A DNA stretch of 64,000 nucleotides, from the NCBI GenBank assembly GCA_949840955.1, contig CATKXV010000003.1:124001-188000 (forward strand). The letters are read 5' to 3'. Below, in pieces: positions 1 through 11,000 of this stretch (within the stretch, counting starts at the first letter, position 1; every line of letters begins with the position of its first letter). Origin of the DNA: an uncultured Anaeroplasmataceae bacterium (GTDB lineage Bacteria > Bacillota_I > Bacilli_A > Acholeplasmatales > Anaeroplasmataceae). The notes under the pieces are model-generated. The model made no database searches, was not told where the DNA came from, and saw nothing but the letters and a program-made list of their open reading frames with translations. The translations under genes were made by a program, and so were the position numbers.

Positions 1-2607
1 TCCTAGAGGAATAATGTAATCATAATAATATCTTCCTAATGGGGTCGTTGCATAATAATCTGCCTTGATTCTATCATCGTCATCAATCGCAGCATCATAG
101 GCCTCTGATTCTACCTCATAATAGCTTTTATCAAAGATAGGAGCCTCTGACCAATCTCCAAAGAAGGCAAGTAAAGGAATATTTAAATCAATCCCTTCTT
201 CTGCTTTTAAGCAAATAAAGCCCTCAACATACATACCATTATCAAAATTTTGATTAATATAAGATTTATCCTTTTTAGACAATTTCATTGTTATGGTAAT
301 GACAGCATCACCATTTGCCTCAACAACAACATTGTTTTTCTCCTTTTTACCGTTTCCAGCTACATCAAATTCTAAACTAGGGTTTAGCATATATGCCATT
401 TCAGCCACATAGTTAGAATCTGATGTAGATAAAGATTCTGTCATAATCAAAGAGGAGAGATCATAAGTTAATACTTGATTAGACAAATTCTTCAAATGGA
501 AACTAAAGATATATTCACCACTTCTCTTAGGGTCATCCCCTAATTCGATTTTCGTCTTATTTGAATTTTCTACATAAAGATAAGCATTCGTATTTACTGA
601 ATTATAAAGACTTGCAAGTCCTGCTCCCTGCTTTCTTGGAGAGTATGGATTTCCCTTTTGATCTAAGGCAATTGTAGCAGTAGACATACATAACTGATTC
701 ACCATATCTCTAATTTCAGTTGTAGAAAGGTTAGGATATTTTTCCTTAACATATTGACGGATTAGAATAGTAATACCACACATATTAGGGGAAGCCATAG
801 AGGTACCTGATAATTTATCATAGCCCCCACCAGGGATTGCTGATAAAATATTCCCACCATGAGCTGTAATTTCTGGCTTCAGCTCTAGGCTTGGTGTAGG
901 TCCCCAGCTTGAAAAATCAGACATAAATGGACCTGCTAAATTATTGGCATTAAATTCTAAAACTCCCTCAGCCTTAGAGGCCAAAAGAATACCATCATCC
1001 TTAGAAATTGAAATCACTGGAATTTTTACATCATTTCCTACAGTCATAATAATATCTCCAAAGACATTATTATAAACGATACAAGCAATCGCTCCAGCCT
1101 CAGCAGCATACTGTACCTTTTCCTCAAAGGATATATCTCCACGCTTAACCAAAGCAATTTTACCCTTTACATCAATTCCCATATAGTTGGCTGTCATACC
1201 AACACCTGGAACAGTAACATAATCATAGGTTACAGATGTACTTCCCGTAACTCCAAGCATTTCAAAGAAATTATATTCCTTTGCAGATTGATTAAAGGAT
1301 TCATGGAAAAATACAGTTTGTTCGCCATTAGCAAGCATATACTTATCCTTATTCCCATTAATGGAAGCAACAGACATAGCTCCTTTATAGGTAGACGGAG
1401 CTCCAACCGTAGCTGAATCTGGATTTGTAGTCTTATTGGTATTACCAAAGGCTGATCCATAGGCACTGCTATAGTCATTAGAAGCTGCAACAACTAAAGA
1501 TATACCTGCCTCTTCAATAGAATCATATATTTTATTTTTATATGTTTGGTCTACTTCTCTTGTAAAGCCACAGGAAGTGCCCAAGGACATATTAATTGCA
1601 TCAACACCAAGGAGGACAGCATCATCTAATCCAGCAAGGATATCTCCATCATCTGCACCATCCTTATAATCTGAGAACACCTTCATAATGGCAAGCTGTG
1701 TATCAACAGCAACACCATGAATTGTAGAATCATAGCCTCCAATTATACCAGCAACATGGGTTCCATGCTCACTATGATAAGGCATAATATCTGGATCCTT
1801 ATCTGCATAATCATAGCCATAAGGAATTTTACTAGAATAATAAACATCCCGAGTCTCTAAACCCTCACTATAGCCACTAGCCACGGTATTGGGTAATATT
1901 TTCCCTATATCTTCTCTACTCATTAAAGGATCTTCCGTTATATGTGTAGTAAAAGCAGTATGTGTATAATCACAACCAGTATCCAGTATAGCTACAATTG
2001 TACCTTTACCCGTAAAGGAAACATCACTGCTATCAAAGATACCTGTATCATAAACCTTGACTTCATTCGTCACGGCTAAAGGTGCCTCATAGGTATCAGA
2101 AATCATAACACGTTCAATTCCATTTAATTTAGTTAAGGCTTCTATATTCGCGTAGGTGGTTGTAGCATAAATACCATCTAAAATTGTAGAATAAGAATAC
2201 TTAATATCCTTAACTAAACCTGAATTTCTTAAATGATTTTTAATCCCATTTTGTTTATTGTTAAGCTTTTTGACAAAATCGACTGCATCTTTTGATTTTG
2301 CATACTCACTGACATTTTCAAATTTAGTATTTGTTTCATTAAATCTAGAAACCAAAGAATCATCAGAAAATGTAATAATTACATTTACCTCCTGATTCAT
2401 ATCGAAATTTTTTATTTTTTGGATTAAATCCTTATTGATTGAATCAATAAAATTCGCCTTGAAATCTGTATCGATTTTCTTTAAAGAAAGATGATTATCA
2501 CTTTCCATATTCGAAATATCATTAAGATTAGAAGGCGCTAAAGAACAGCTTGTTAGCACACCCGTTAAAGTGATGCATAATAAGCCCAATTTTTTTACTA
2601 TCTTCAT
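1..2607 (-). CDS. Cell-surface S8 subtilisin-like protease lipoprotein, partial (C-terminus beyond the window)
   Basis: Surface-anchored serine endopeptidase of the C5a-peptidase/lactocepin type; 869 codons are visible and the frame is open at base 1. A signal peptide ends in a lipobox (L-T-S-C, Cys21). A propeptide-like region follows, then the catalytic triad: Asp209 in AILDTGCDYTH, His281 in HGTHVAG and Ser603 in SGTSMASPN. A PA-type insert lies at about residues 440-540, and a C-terminal beta domain of the Fn3/DUF1034 kind starts near 680. The ATG at 2605-2607 follows an unusual G-rich ribosome site (AGCGGGGGC). It lies downstream of two InlB-repeat lipoproteins on the same strand, with a hairpin between. 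Family membership is firm; substrate is unknown. Confidence 0.93.
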   Translation of the reverse strand, partial: MKIVKKLGLLCITLTGVLTSCSLAPSNLNDISNMESDNHLSLKKIDTDFKANFIDSINKDLIQKIKNFDMNQEVNVIITFSDDSLVSRFNETNTKFENVSEYAKSKDAVDFVKKLNNKQNGIKNHLRNSGLVKDIKYSYSTILDGIYATTTYANIEALTKLNGIERVMISDTYEAPLAVTNEVKVYDTGIFDSSDVSFTGKGTIVAILDTGCDYTHTAFTTHITEDPLMSREDIGKILPNTVASGYSEGLETRDVYYSSKIPYGYDYADKDPDIMPYHSEHGTHVAGIIGGYDSTIHGVAVDTQLAIMKVFSDYKDGADDGDILAGLDDAVLLGVDAINMSLGTSCGFTREVDQTYKNKIYDSIEEAGISLVVAASNDYSSAYGSAFGNTNKTTNPDSATVGAPSTYKGAMSVASINGNKDKYMLANGEQTVFFHESFNQSAKEYNFFEMLGVTGSTSVTYDYVTVPGVGMTANYMGIDVKGKIALVKRGDISFEEKVQYAAEAGAIACIVYNNVFGDIIMTVGNDVKIPVISISKDDGILLASKAEGVLEFNANNLAGPFMSDFSSWGPTPSLELKPEITAHGGNILSAIPGGGYDKLSGTSMASPNMCGITILIRQYVKEKYPNLSTTEIRDMVNQLCMSTATIALDQKGNPYSPRKQGAGLASLYNSVNTNAYLYVENSNKTKIELGDDPKRSGEYIFSFHLKNLSNQVLTYDLSSLIMTESLSTSDSNYVAEMAYMLNPSLEFDVAGNGKKEKNNVVVEANGDAVITITMKLSKKDKSYINQNFDNGMYVEGFICLKAEEGIDLNIPLLAFFGDWSEAPIFDKSYYEVESEAYDAAIDDDDRIKADYYATTPLGRYYYDYIIPLG

Positions 2608-2661
2608 ATTATTGCCCCCGCTAAAAATATTTGATAAATATTTAATTTTAAATAATCAACC

Positions 2662-2694
2662 GAATAAGACAAGCATCAAAGGCTTGTCTTATTC
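2662..2694 (-). terminator. Strong hairpin between two lipoprotein genes
   Basis: Perfect 13-bp inverted repeat (arms 2662-2674 and 2682-2694, 7-nt loop), 22 bases past the stop of the 1766-residue lipoprotein gene. The 3' side on the minus strand is GGTTGATTATTT, only moderately T-rich. It may terminate incompletely or protect the 3' end, leaving the downstream protease at lower expression. Confidence 0.65.
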
Positions 2695-2715
2695 AATTGT
2701 ATGCTTTATTTCTTT

Positions 2716-5700
2716 TTAAGATTGCTTCTTATACTCCGCATAATTATTATCATCATCCGTTAGATTTAAGCCATCTCCACTTATTGTTATATAAATGTCT
2801 GTTTCACTAATCGTATATCTATTCCCAGTCAATTGCTTTACAGTAAAGCCTGAATAGGTTTGATTTAATGCAACTGTATAAGTTCCATCAGAATTTTTTG
2901 TAATGATGATTTTTTCAACAAAATAAGATTTATATTTACTATATTCTGTTCTAACCCAAGTACCTACATATGGATCTGTTTCTTCAACAACCTCTTTTGT
3001 ATACGTACAAGAATATTCATCCCAACCTTGCGTATAATTTGCTGTAATTGTATTATCAGAATTTAACTTTATTCCATATGTATAGTTTGTATCCAAATCA
3101 TAGCCTTCTTTTAATTGTTCTAAAGTTAAACTAGTCCATGAGGTTTTATCTCCTAATACAACCTTATAAGTGCCATTAGAATTTTTAGTAATCGTTAATG
3201 AAGTTGGCATTTTCTGACTATTATAGCTATTTGGATTACCACTCCAGGTTCCAACAATATCGAATTCTTCAATAGGATCATCTCCACCATTAGAATCCGT
3301 TGTATAAATGATCTCATCACTACTATACCTTGCACGCATCATAAGTACATCATTTTCATAGTAACTATTTAAATAAACATATTTTGAATTTAAAGTTACT
3401 CCATTACTATTTGAAGTATTAGAGAAATATTTTAAATCTGTTTGAATACTAGATGAACCAGATGTAACTGTATATTTATTCGTAGCTTCATCATAGGCTA
3501 CTGTAAATGTATCTCCCATAGCAAGATAAGGTTGTTTTGTCTTATCACCAGAAGCATAATAATATGTGCCTACAGGATTTGTCACAAGATATAGTGTTCC
3601 ACTTCTGCTAACACCAGAATATGTACAAGTAATTGTATAACTGCCATTTAGAGTTGAATCAAAATTTGAAGGAAGTTGAATCATATCAGCAGTTACAGGA
3701 ACAGGAGTTCCATTAAGCTTTGCAGTAAACATATTACTTGCTAAAATTTCATTAATCATTTCAGCATTTGTTCTTTGATTTGCTAATAAATACGTTGTTG
3801 TTGGATAATTAACCTCTGGATTATTAATAATTTTAATATAGGTTGTAGCTTCAAATAAAATACCACAGTAATATACATTCGCAACTATTGCATAAACCTC
3901 ATCTACTGTCTTTAGTTCTTCAGCAGTTAAAGTTGTTTTAACTGAAACATTACTAATGGATACGTTACTACCATTATCGGTCAATTTGAAATACGTACTT
4001 CCAGTAAAGCTACTAGCACTAGAATAAGCTCCTGCCTTCACCTCAACTGGAGTATCATTAGTTCCTTTTCCTTCAAATGATGTATTATCATAGGAAACTA
4101 ATGAAAAATTCTTTGATTTTAAATAATATGCAGGATTTGGATATGTAGGGTTAGAATAATACGTTGAAGAATAATATTTCAATTCTAAAACATTTCCATT
4201 TTCTACAGTCATATCATATTCATAATCATATTTATTTAGGGAAATCTTTATTCTATTATTGGCAACTGTAAAAGTACCTGTATAATCACCCGTTGGATAT
4301 GTAGAGGAAAATTTAGTATCATCGTAGATTACTGTTCCACCCGTCTTAGTTTCATTTACTGTTAATAATAAGAAGATGTCACTAGACTTAAAACTACCAT
4401 ATACATATAAATATGGATTTGGTTTGATTGTTAGCTTATAAGATAATTCTTGATCATGATATGTACAAGTAATCATATATTCGCCTGGAATATTGGAATC
4501 AAAACCAACTGGTAAAGTAATCATGTCCTCCGTTATTGGTTCTGTTGTTCCATTATGACTGGCTTTGAACATATTTAAAGCAATAATATCAGCTTTACTA
4601 AAATCCTCTACAGCTACAATCTCTTTTGCAGAACCTGTTAATGAATAGGCATCAAGTACTGTAATATCTACCATTACAGTATATTTCACACCATAGGCCC
4701 AACTATATGCTTCTAATGAATAGGTTCCTGGAGTGTTTCTCTGATCACTTGTCATAGAGTTAGTCCAGGAAAGACTAAAGCGTGTATCTAAAACATCATC
4801 TACATACATTCCCATAATAGAACTTAAGCTTGGAGGGAAACTTCCTGCATTCATCGTTATCGCTGCTGCATCTTTTTTCTTTAATTCTACTGTTTTCGTC
4901 AATAATTCAAAATCTTTTGATTTATAATCATATGCATTTGTGCTTGCTCCTGTAAGGTACTTTGTTTGATTATCATTCGTAAATGTAAAGATTTGATTAT
5001 TAAAGCTAAACGTTTTTTCTTCCACATCTACATCAAAAGTATTTGATGTAGATGCTGCATTTGTATAGTATGCATATGTAACTTTCAATTTAGTTTCATC
5101 ATCTGGATTTAAGAATAATCTTACAAAATAATTTCCATTAACATATGTGCCCACATATTCACTTACAGCAGATACTGGAGCTTCTTCTAATTCATAGCTG
5201 TCAGTTCCAACAACCAATGATAATAGATCTGTTAATATGAATTCCACTTCCACATTTTCTATTGTTGCTACCAAACGATCAAACACATAAACGGCTTCTA
5301 ATACAGTATCAGCAGGAACTTCGTTTCCATTTAAGGTGAATTGCTCTAAAACCTTAATACTGTACATATTATCTGTATAAGATATTCTAAATTTTGTATT
5401 TAAGGTAGCATTCATATAAGGCTTATCTAAATAATCTGTAAAGGACTTTTCTTCTACCTGATAGCCTTCTTTAACATAGTGAGACGTTCCAGTAGATAAT
5501 ACATTTCCTTTATGATAAATCGTATAGGTTGTACTATTTAATTTTATCGTCTTATTTTCTTCATCATATACATAGGTGTCATAATAACTTGCACCTGATC
5601 TTTTATAGTATCCTAAGCCACTAACCTCAAAGTAAGATGTGCCAGAAGCATATTTTCCTTCCATGCCATCCTTTTCTGTCACTTCAATTAACGTTCTATC

Positions 5701-8016
5701 CTGGATTTGATAGAATTTTTCCACATGGTCTGTGTGAATCACTAGCATATTTTTCATGTAACCAACCATTGCGTATTGAACTGGTTCATTATTCAATAAT
5801 GCATCTCCAGGTAATCCATTTGTAGGACCAAAGCCATCTAATACCAATACATCCTCTGTTCCTTGAATCTTGTATGATCCAGCATGTTCTTTACCAGCCT
5901 CTAACAATCCCCAAGAGAAATCAGTAGGTAATTTTGTTACTTTGAATTTCACCGTAGACTGGTTATATGCTAAAGTGATAAGAGAATCTACCACAAATTC
6001 TCCTTCAACCTCAGCTACATAATCATTCCCATTCACTTCAACAACACATAATGTATCAAATTGATAAACACTGATTGAATTATCACTTAAATAGCTTTTT
6101 GGAATACTTCCTTTTACATATACCTTAGTAACCTCATCCTTTGTTAATATCATTACTCCATTTTCTAATGTTCCTGTATAGGTAATGGTATCGCCTTGAT
6201 TCGTTGTTTTATAGGCTAGGGTTACTATATTATTTTCATAGGTTGCTGTTCCTTGATAGGTATCTGAGCCATCAAATCTAGTCAAATGTCCATACGCATC
6301 AATTACCAAATTCTTGACGGTTCTACTATCTCCAGTATAATAGGTTCCTGCAATATCCTTTGTATCTGGCAATGTGATTCTAGTTAGCGTTGAGGTCTCA
6401 GAAACACGGTCCAAATCATCTTCTGTCCTATAATATTCTCTAACAAAGGTAATTGTTTCATTTTCTGGATTATAGCTAAAGGATACGAGATCATTTCCAA
6501 CTGTGATTTTAGCTGATGTAAAATCATTCATTGTGTAGGAATATTCTACACCCTTATAAATTAATTTTGATGAGGATACCTCTAAAAATACATCATAATT
6601 ATCCTTAGACCATGTACCATACATCAAGTCATAAGTATTTGCAAATTTTGCATAAAAATGCTTTTCCCCTGTGGAGCCTAGAGAAATCCCTGTAGCTGCT
6701 GTTTGCAATGCTTCATCCAAATACCAGCCTGCAAAAGTATAACCTAATTTATTCGCATCCACTAAGACTACTGCATCCTTAACAGTATATGTAGAAGGAT
6801 TATCCCCATTAGTACCACCATTCAGGTGATATGTTATGTCATATTCTTCTAAAATAAACTTAGCAAATAGTGTTTTATCTTCCTTAGAATCACTTGATAT
6901 TTCTGTTATTGCATGCTCAAAGCTTGCATCTGTATACCACCCTACAAAGGTATAGCCCTTCTTTGTTGCAGGATGTAAAGAAATTGTATTTCCTGTTGTA
7001 TAACCTGCTGGATTGGATTGACTATTTTCTCCTCCATCCAATTCATAATGAATTACAAAATCTACCATTTCCCATTTTACATATAAATCTAAATTTCCTG
7101 TTGTTCCAGCCTTGATTTCTGTAATGGAATTGTTAAATTCAGAATCCGTATACCATCCCTTAAATACCATGTGATCTTTTGTAGGCTTCAAGAAGGTAAC
7201 CTCATCCAAAATTGTAAAGCTCTCTGGATTTTCTACTCGATTTGTACCACCATCTAGATGATAGGTAATGGTATATGTGATTATCTCAAATTTAGCATAG
7301 AAATCTAGATTTGCTTTATCATCCTTAGTTACACCCGTAACCTTATTCTTATAGGAGCTATCAGAAAACCATCCTACGAAGGTATAGCCCTTCTTTGTAG
7401 CATCCTTTAATACTACTGTAGTTGCTTCCTTATAAGAACTTGGATTATCTTCATGATTTGTACCACCATCTAAATGATAGGTAATCGTATAATTTGCAGG
7501 AGCCACCACAGCTGGATCTTCCCACTTGGCGTATAGATCCAAATTTCCCTTTGAACCCTTTTTGATTGCTGTAACACCTGTTTTAAAAGCTGAATCTGAG
7601 AACCAGCCTTTAAATATCTTATCTCCATTTGTAGGATCACTGAGTGCTACCTCATCTAAAATTGTATAAGAGCTTGGATTAGCTGACGCATTTGTGCCAC
7701 CATTTAAATGATAGGTAATCGTATAAACAACAGCCTCCCATTTCGCATAAAGTGTAACATCTTCTTTTTCTAAATCAAGAGGAAAAGTTACTCTTTCATC
7801 CTTAAAGTCACTTGTTTTAAACCACCCTGCAAAGGTATAACCGTCCTTTGTAGGTACAGGCTCTTCAGCTACAGCTTGATTCGATTCAGCAATAGGTGAA
7901 CCCTCATTGCTATTAAATATAATTTTGCTTTCCTTATGGCTTGTACAGCTCCATAAGGAAATAGATATACCAACAGCAACCACCAGCAGTAGCATTTTTT
8001 TAAAGATTTTTCTCAT
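2716..8016 (-). CDS. Giant InlB B-repeat lipoprotein (1766 aa)
   Basis: Predicted lipid-anchored surface protein. The signal peptide ends at Cys24 (L-W-S-C; Trp at -2 is unusual). Six Listeria-Bacteroides (InlB B/Flg_new) repeats of about 65-70 residues fill roughly residues 33-460, each with a Y-x-I-x-Y-x-L-(N/D)-G-G start, a G-(W/Y)-F/Y core and an LYAKW end. The remaining ~1300 residues hold many tyrosine/threonine-rich beta units beginning G-T-(W/Y) or G-S-(Y/F), for example at the two C-terminal GTW units, which share ITKNS-x-G-TY. These resemble serial lipocalin-like strands but match no family I can name. The start has a good GGAGGG site. Probable adhesin or matrix protein; function is inferred from repeat type only. 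Confidence 0.88.
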   Translation of the reverse strand: MRKIFKKMLLLVVAVGISISLWSCTSHKESKIIFNSNEGSPIAESNQAVAEEPVPTKDGYTFAGWFKTSDFKDERVTFPLDLEKEDVTLYAKWEAVVYTITYHLNGGTNASANPSSYTILDEVALSDPTNGDKIFKGWFSDSAFKTGVTAIKKGSKGNLDLYAKWEDPAVVAPANYTITYHLDGGTNHEDNPSSYKEATTVVLKDATKKGYTFVGWFSDSSYKNKVTGVTKDDKANLDFYAKFEIITYTITYHLDGGTNRVENPESFTILDEVTFLKPTKDHMVFKGWYTDSEFNNSITEIKAGTTGNLDLYVKWEMVDFVIHYELDGGENSQSNPAGYTTGNTISLHPATKKGYTFVGWYTDASFEHAITEISSDSKEDKTLFAKFILEEYDITYHLNGGTNGDNPSTYTVKDAVVLVDANKLGYTFAGWYLDEALQTAATGISLGSTGEKHFYAKFANTYDLMYGTWSKDNYDVFLEVSSSKLIYKGVEYSYTMNDFTSAKITVGNDLVSFSYNPENETITFVREYYRTEDDLDRVSETSTLTRITLPDTKDIAGTYYTGDSRTVKNLVIDAYGHLTRFDGSDTYQGTATYENNIVTLAYKTTNQGDTITYTGTLENGVMILTKDEVTKVYVKGSIPKSYLSDNSISVYQFDTLCVVEVNGNDYVAEVEGEFVVDSLITLAYNQSTVKFKVTKLPTDFSWGLLEAGKEHAGSYKIQGTEDVLVLDGFGPTNGLPGDALLNNEPVQYAMVGYMKNMLVIHTDHVEKFYQIQDRTLIEVTEKDGMEGKYASGTSYFEVSGLGYYKRSGASYYDTYVYDEENKTIKLNSTTYTIYHKGNVLSTGTSHYVKEGYQVEEKSFTDYLDKPYMNATLNTKFRISYTDNMYSIKVLEQFTLNGNEVPADTVLEAVYVFDRLVATIENVEVEFILTDLLSLVVGTDSYELEEAPVSAVSEYVGTYVNGNYFVRLFLNPDDETKLKVTYAYYTNAASTSNTFDVDVEEKTFSFNNQIFTFTNDNQTKYLTGASTNAYDYKSKDFELLTKTVELKKKDAAAITMNAGSFPPSLSSIMGMYVDDVLDTRFSLSWTNSMTSDQRNTPGTYSLEAYSWAYGVKYTVMVDITVLDAYSLTGSAKEIVAVEDFSKADIIALNMFKASHNGTTEPITEDMITLPVGFDSNIPGEYMITCTYHDQELSYKLTIKPNPYLYVYGSFKSSDIFLLLTVNETKTGGTVIYDDTKFSSTYPTGDYTGTFTVANNRIKISLNKYDYEYDMTVENGNVLELKYYSSTYYSNPTYPNPAYYLKSKNFSLVSYDNTSFEGKGTNDTPVEVKAGAYSSASSFTGSTYFKLTDNGSNVSISNVSVKTTLTAEELKTVDEVYAIVANVYYCGILFEATTYIKIINNPEVNYPTTTYLLANQRTNAEMINEILASNMFTAKLNGTPVPVTADMIQLPSNFDSTLNGSYTITCTYSGVSRSGTLYLVTNPVGTYYYASGDKTKQPYLAMGDTFTVAYDEATNKYTVTSGSSSIQTDLKYFSNTSNSNGVTLNSKYVYLNSYYENDVLMMRARYSSDEIIYTTDSNGGDDPIEEFDIVGTWSGNPNSYNSQKMPTSLTITKNSNGTYKVVLGDKTSWTSLTLEQLKEGYDLDTNYTYGIKLNSDNTITANYTQGWDEYSCTYTKEVVEETDPYVGTWVRTEYSKYKSYFVEKIIITKNSDGTYTVALNQTYSGFTVKQLTGNRYTISETDIYITISGDGLNLTDDDNNYAEYKKQS

Positions 8017-8064
8017 AAAAACTTTCCCTCCTTTGATTTTTTATTTTGTTTTTATAAAATTTTC

Positions 8065-11000
8065 TTATTTTTCTTCCACAAATTCAGAATAATCGGTATC
8101 CCCATAATCCAGCTTTTCCTGTCCCCAAATACGGTATGCTGTATTATCTTCTCCAACCAAATCAAAGGAGAAGCTATAGAATCCACTATTATATTGAGAA
8201 AGGAAATATTTCATACTTGTAAACTCTGTATCAAATAATATGGCAAAAGGAGTAACATGCTTATAATTTGAAAGCTCTCCTTCAGGCACATTATATTCAA
8301 ATTGTGGATAGGATGTACTCTTATCCTCATATTTATAGGTAGGTGTATCAGCCAAGATTTTATATGGCCGCTCTACATTTTCTAAGACTGTCGTTGTAGT
8401 TTTTCCTGTAAGATTGGATAAATCAATTACCTTTGCCTTAGGTATTTTATTTTCCATATAATAATAAATTGTAACCAAACGTTCAGGATAAGAATAGGTA
8501 AATTCATTGCTGTTATTTGGATAAATTCTTGCAACTAATTTCCCCTTATTTAAGGCTTGATCATACCAATATTCGAAGGACCCGTTGTATGTTACAGCTC
8601 CATTTACCTTCACGCTAAAGGATTGCTTTACCATATGAGAATGCTGAAATGCTTCTAGCATTTTAGCTAATTTATCCTCAACAGAATAATTAATGGTAGT
8701 AATATCGCTATCCCGATAGGTGATGTTATCGCCCATCGCATAAATAGAAATTTTGTAGGTTCCCTCAGTATAACTTAAGTCATAATGATTGGCATATACC
8801 TCTTCTTGCTTTAAAAGATTCCCTTTAGAATCTGTAATCCGAATCAAATACTTTTGAGCCCCTGTAACCTCATCCCATTCTAACGTATTTGTTGTTCTAT
8901 TAACGATTACATTCGTTGGAGCATCTAATTTTATATATTTAGAAATTTCAAATTCTATTTCATTGGAAGGTAAGGAATCTTTATATCGAGTTTCATCCCC
9001 TTTACCAACCATTCGTATTGTATAGGTAGCATCCCTTTCTCCGTTTGGAGATAAATCTGCTTTAAAATCAAAGCCATTGGTAACAAGCTTTGGATAGCCC
9101 TCTACCAATTCATTATTTAAATAAACATAAGCCTCATAGCCCGTTGCAGTAGAATTCGGCTCAAGGGTAAGAATTCCCTCAGAGCTGATAGAGAACTTAG
9201 GTGCGTCCTGATTTCTTAAAACATGTTCTGGTGCAACAGCATCTGCTGTTATTCCAGAAGGTAGCGTAACTGTTGTAGAACCAATATTTAAGAATACACC
9301 TCTACCACTAATAATCTCTGTAAAGGAACCAAATAAATCAACTACACGTAAAATACCAGAATAATAAATGTTATCAATTTTGTTACCATAAAGGTTAATA
9401 GCAATAAAATCTAATTCAATATTATATTTACGGGTTGTAGAGCTATTTTGATGGAAGGAATTAGAACCACTAAATCTAGAAAGTACATAAGAGCAATCCT
9501 TTAAATATTCCTCCTTACAATAATAATTCCCATCAACACCCTCATAGAACCAATTAACATTCAACATATTTAATAATGGTGTTCCCCAATCAATATCAAC
9601 ATTTCCTGCCTCTACTTCTCTTTGAGAGGAACCATAATATGCATAAGCAATTCCATTTTTAAAATAATAGTAATAATTGCTATTTACCTTTGAAGCATTG
9701 GCTGTATGATAATAGGTATCATATTCGCCATTAAAAATTCCATATAATTCATCTCCAGCAAATACAAATTCATCACGATAGGTATAGTTTGTCCCCATTG
9801 TATTCCATACATTGGTTAAACGATTTACGCTTCCATTTTCCTTTGGTGTACCTGGAACATATAGTACACTTTCAGAAACAGGTAATTCTACAGTCTGCTC
9901 ATCATAATTTTGAACAATGATTTCCTTAATTAAGTATTCAGTAGCATCTGGGCTCATCGTTGTAAAATCAGAATAAATATCAATATGGCTAGCCGCAAGA
10001 ACTCTAGAAAGCTTTCCATTCGTTAAATATAAGTAAAGATAATCATAGGTTTCAATTTCAGCATACGGATTATAATAATAGTCATTATCTCCAAAAATAA
10101 AACGTCCGATTTCTGTCACATTATTTCCTTGATAAACAAATCCCATAATGGATTCATCAAAATGAAATTCATTTTTGTCTAATGCCAAATTAGAGGTAGG
10201 AATCTTACAATTATAGCTTAAGGCCACATTGGCTTCTGCATCTAATAAAAATTGATTGTATTCATATTTATTCTTATAGGAATACTGATCACAATAAACT
10301 TTCCCATTTGTAATATAGAAATTAGCCTTGGAGATTGAATCATAATAATAGTAACCAACATTTCCACTTTCTAAGTATTCAACCTTTCCCTTAACGCCAT
10401 CCACATAAATAAATTGATTCATTTTAGCTATGGAGCCACCTACATTTGCAAGTAAGGTATAATAAGCTTTATAATCAGCTAAAGCCTCTAATGCCTTTTC
10501 TAAATCATTTAAAGTGTACAAAAGATTATCTGCTGTATACGTACGATTTGGATCTGTATCATCTAGCTTAGGATAATTTCCTGATGGCAATTCCTGATTT
10601 CCAATAAAATCATTTTCTTCAATTGGAGCAATATTATTCAAATTATCAAAGCCTAAGGTATAGGTTTGACGATATTCAGTTGCAGGGATTCCTGTAGCGC
10701 CTGTCTGTGCCTCACCATAGGTTAGCTTAGACTTAGCCTCTATTCCAGTAATATTTCCATTGACATCAAAAACTAAGCATAAGGATGAAAATGCCTCAGC
10801 ACGAATAATATGGCTAGAGCCTACAACTCCTGAAAAATCTTGATCACCCAAAAGCATCTTGGCTGCATCATTCACATATTCATCTAAAGCATACCAACGA
10901 TTGTCATACTTATAGAACATATTTGGATTTAAATTTTTCAAGGCATATAGATTCGTTTCATCAAAATATTCCTCATAAGGATTATCTGTTTCTACACATT

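Noticed and set aside
2662-2694. Long perfect hairpin considered as a transposon end or attachment site
   Set aside because: Single copy, in the right place for a gene end, and no target duplication or second end seen.
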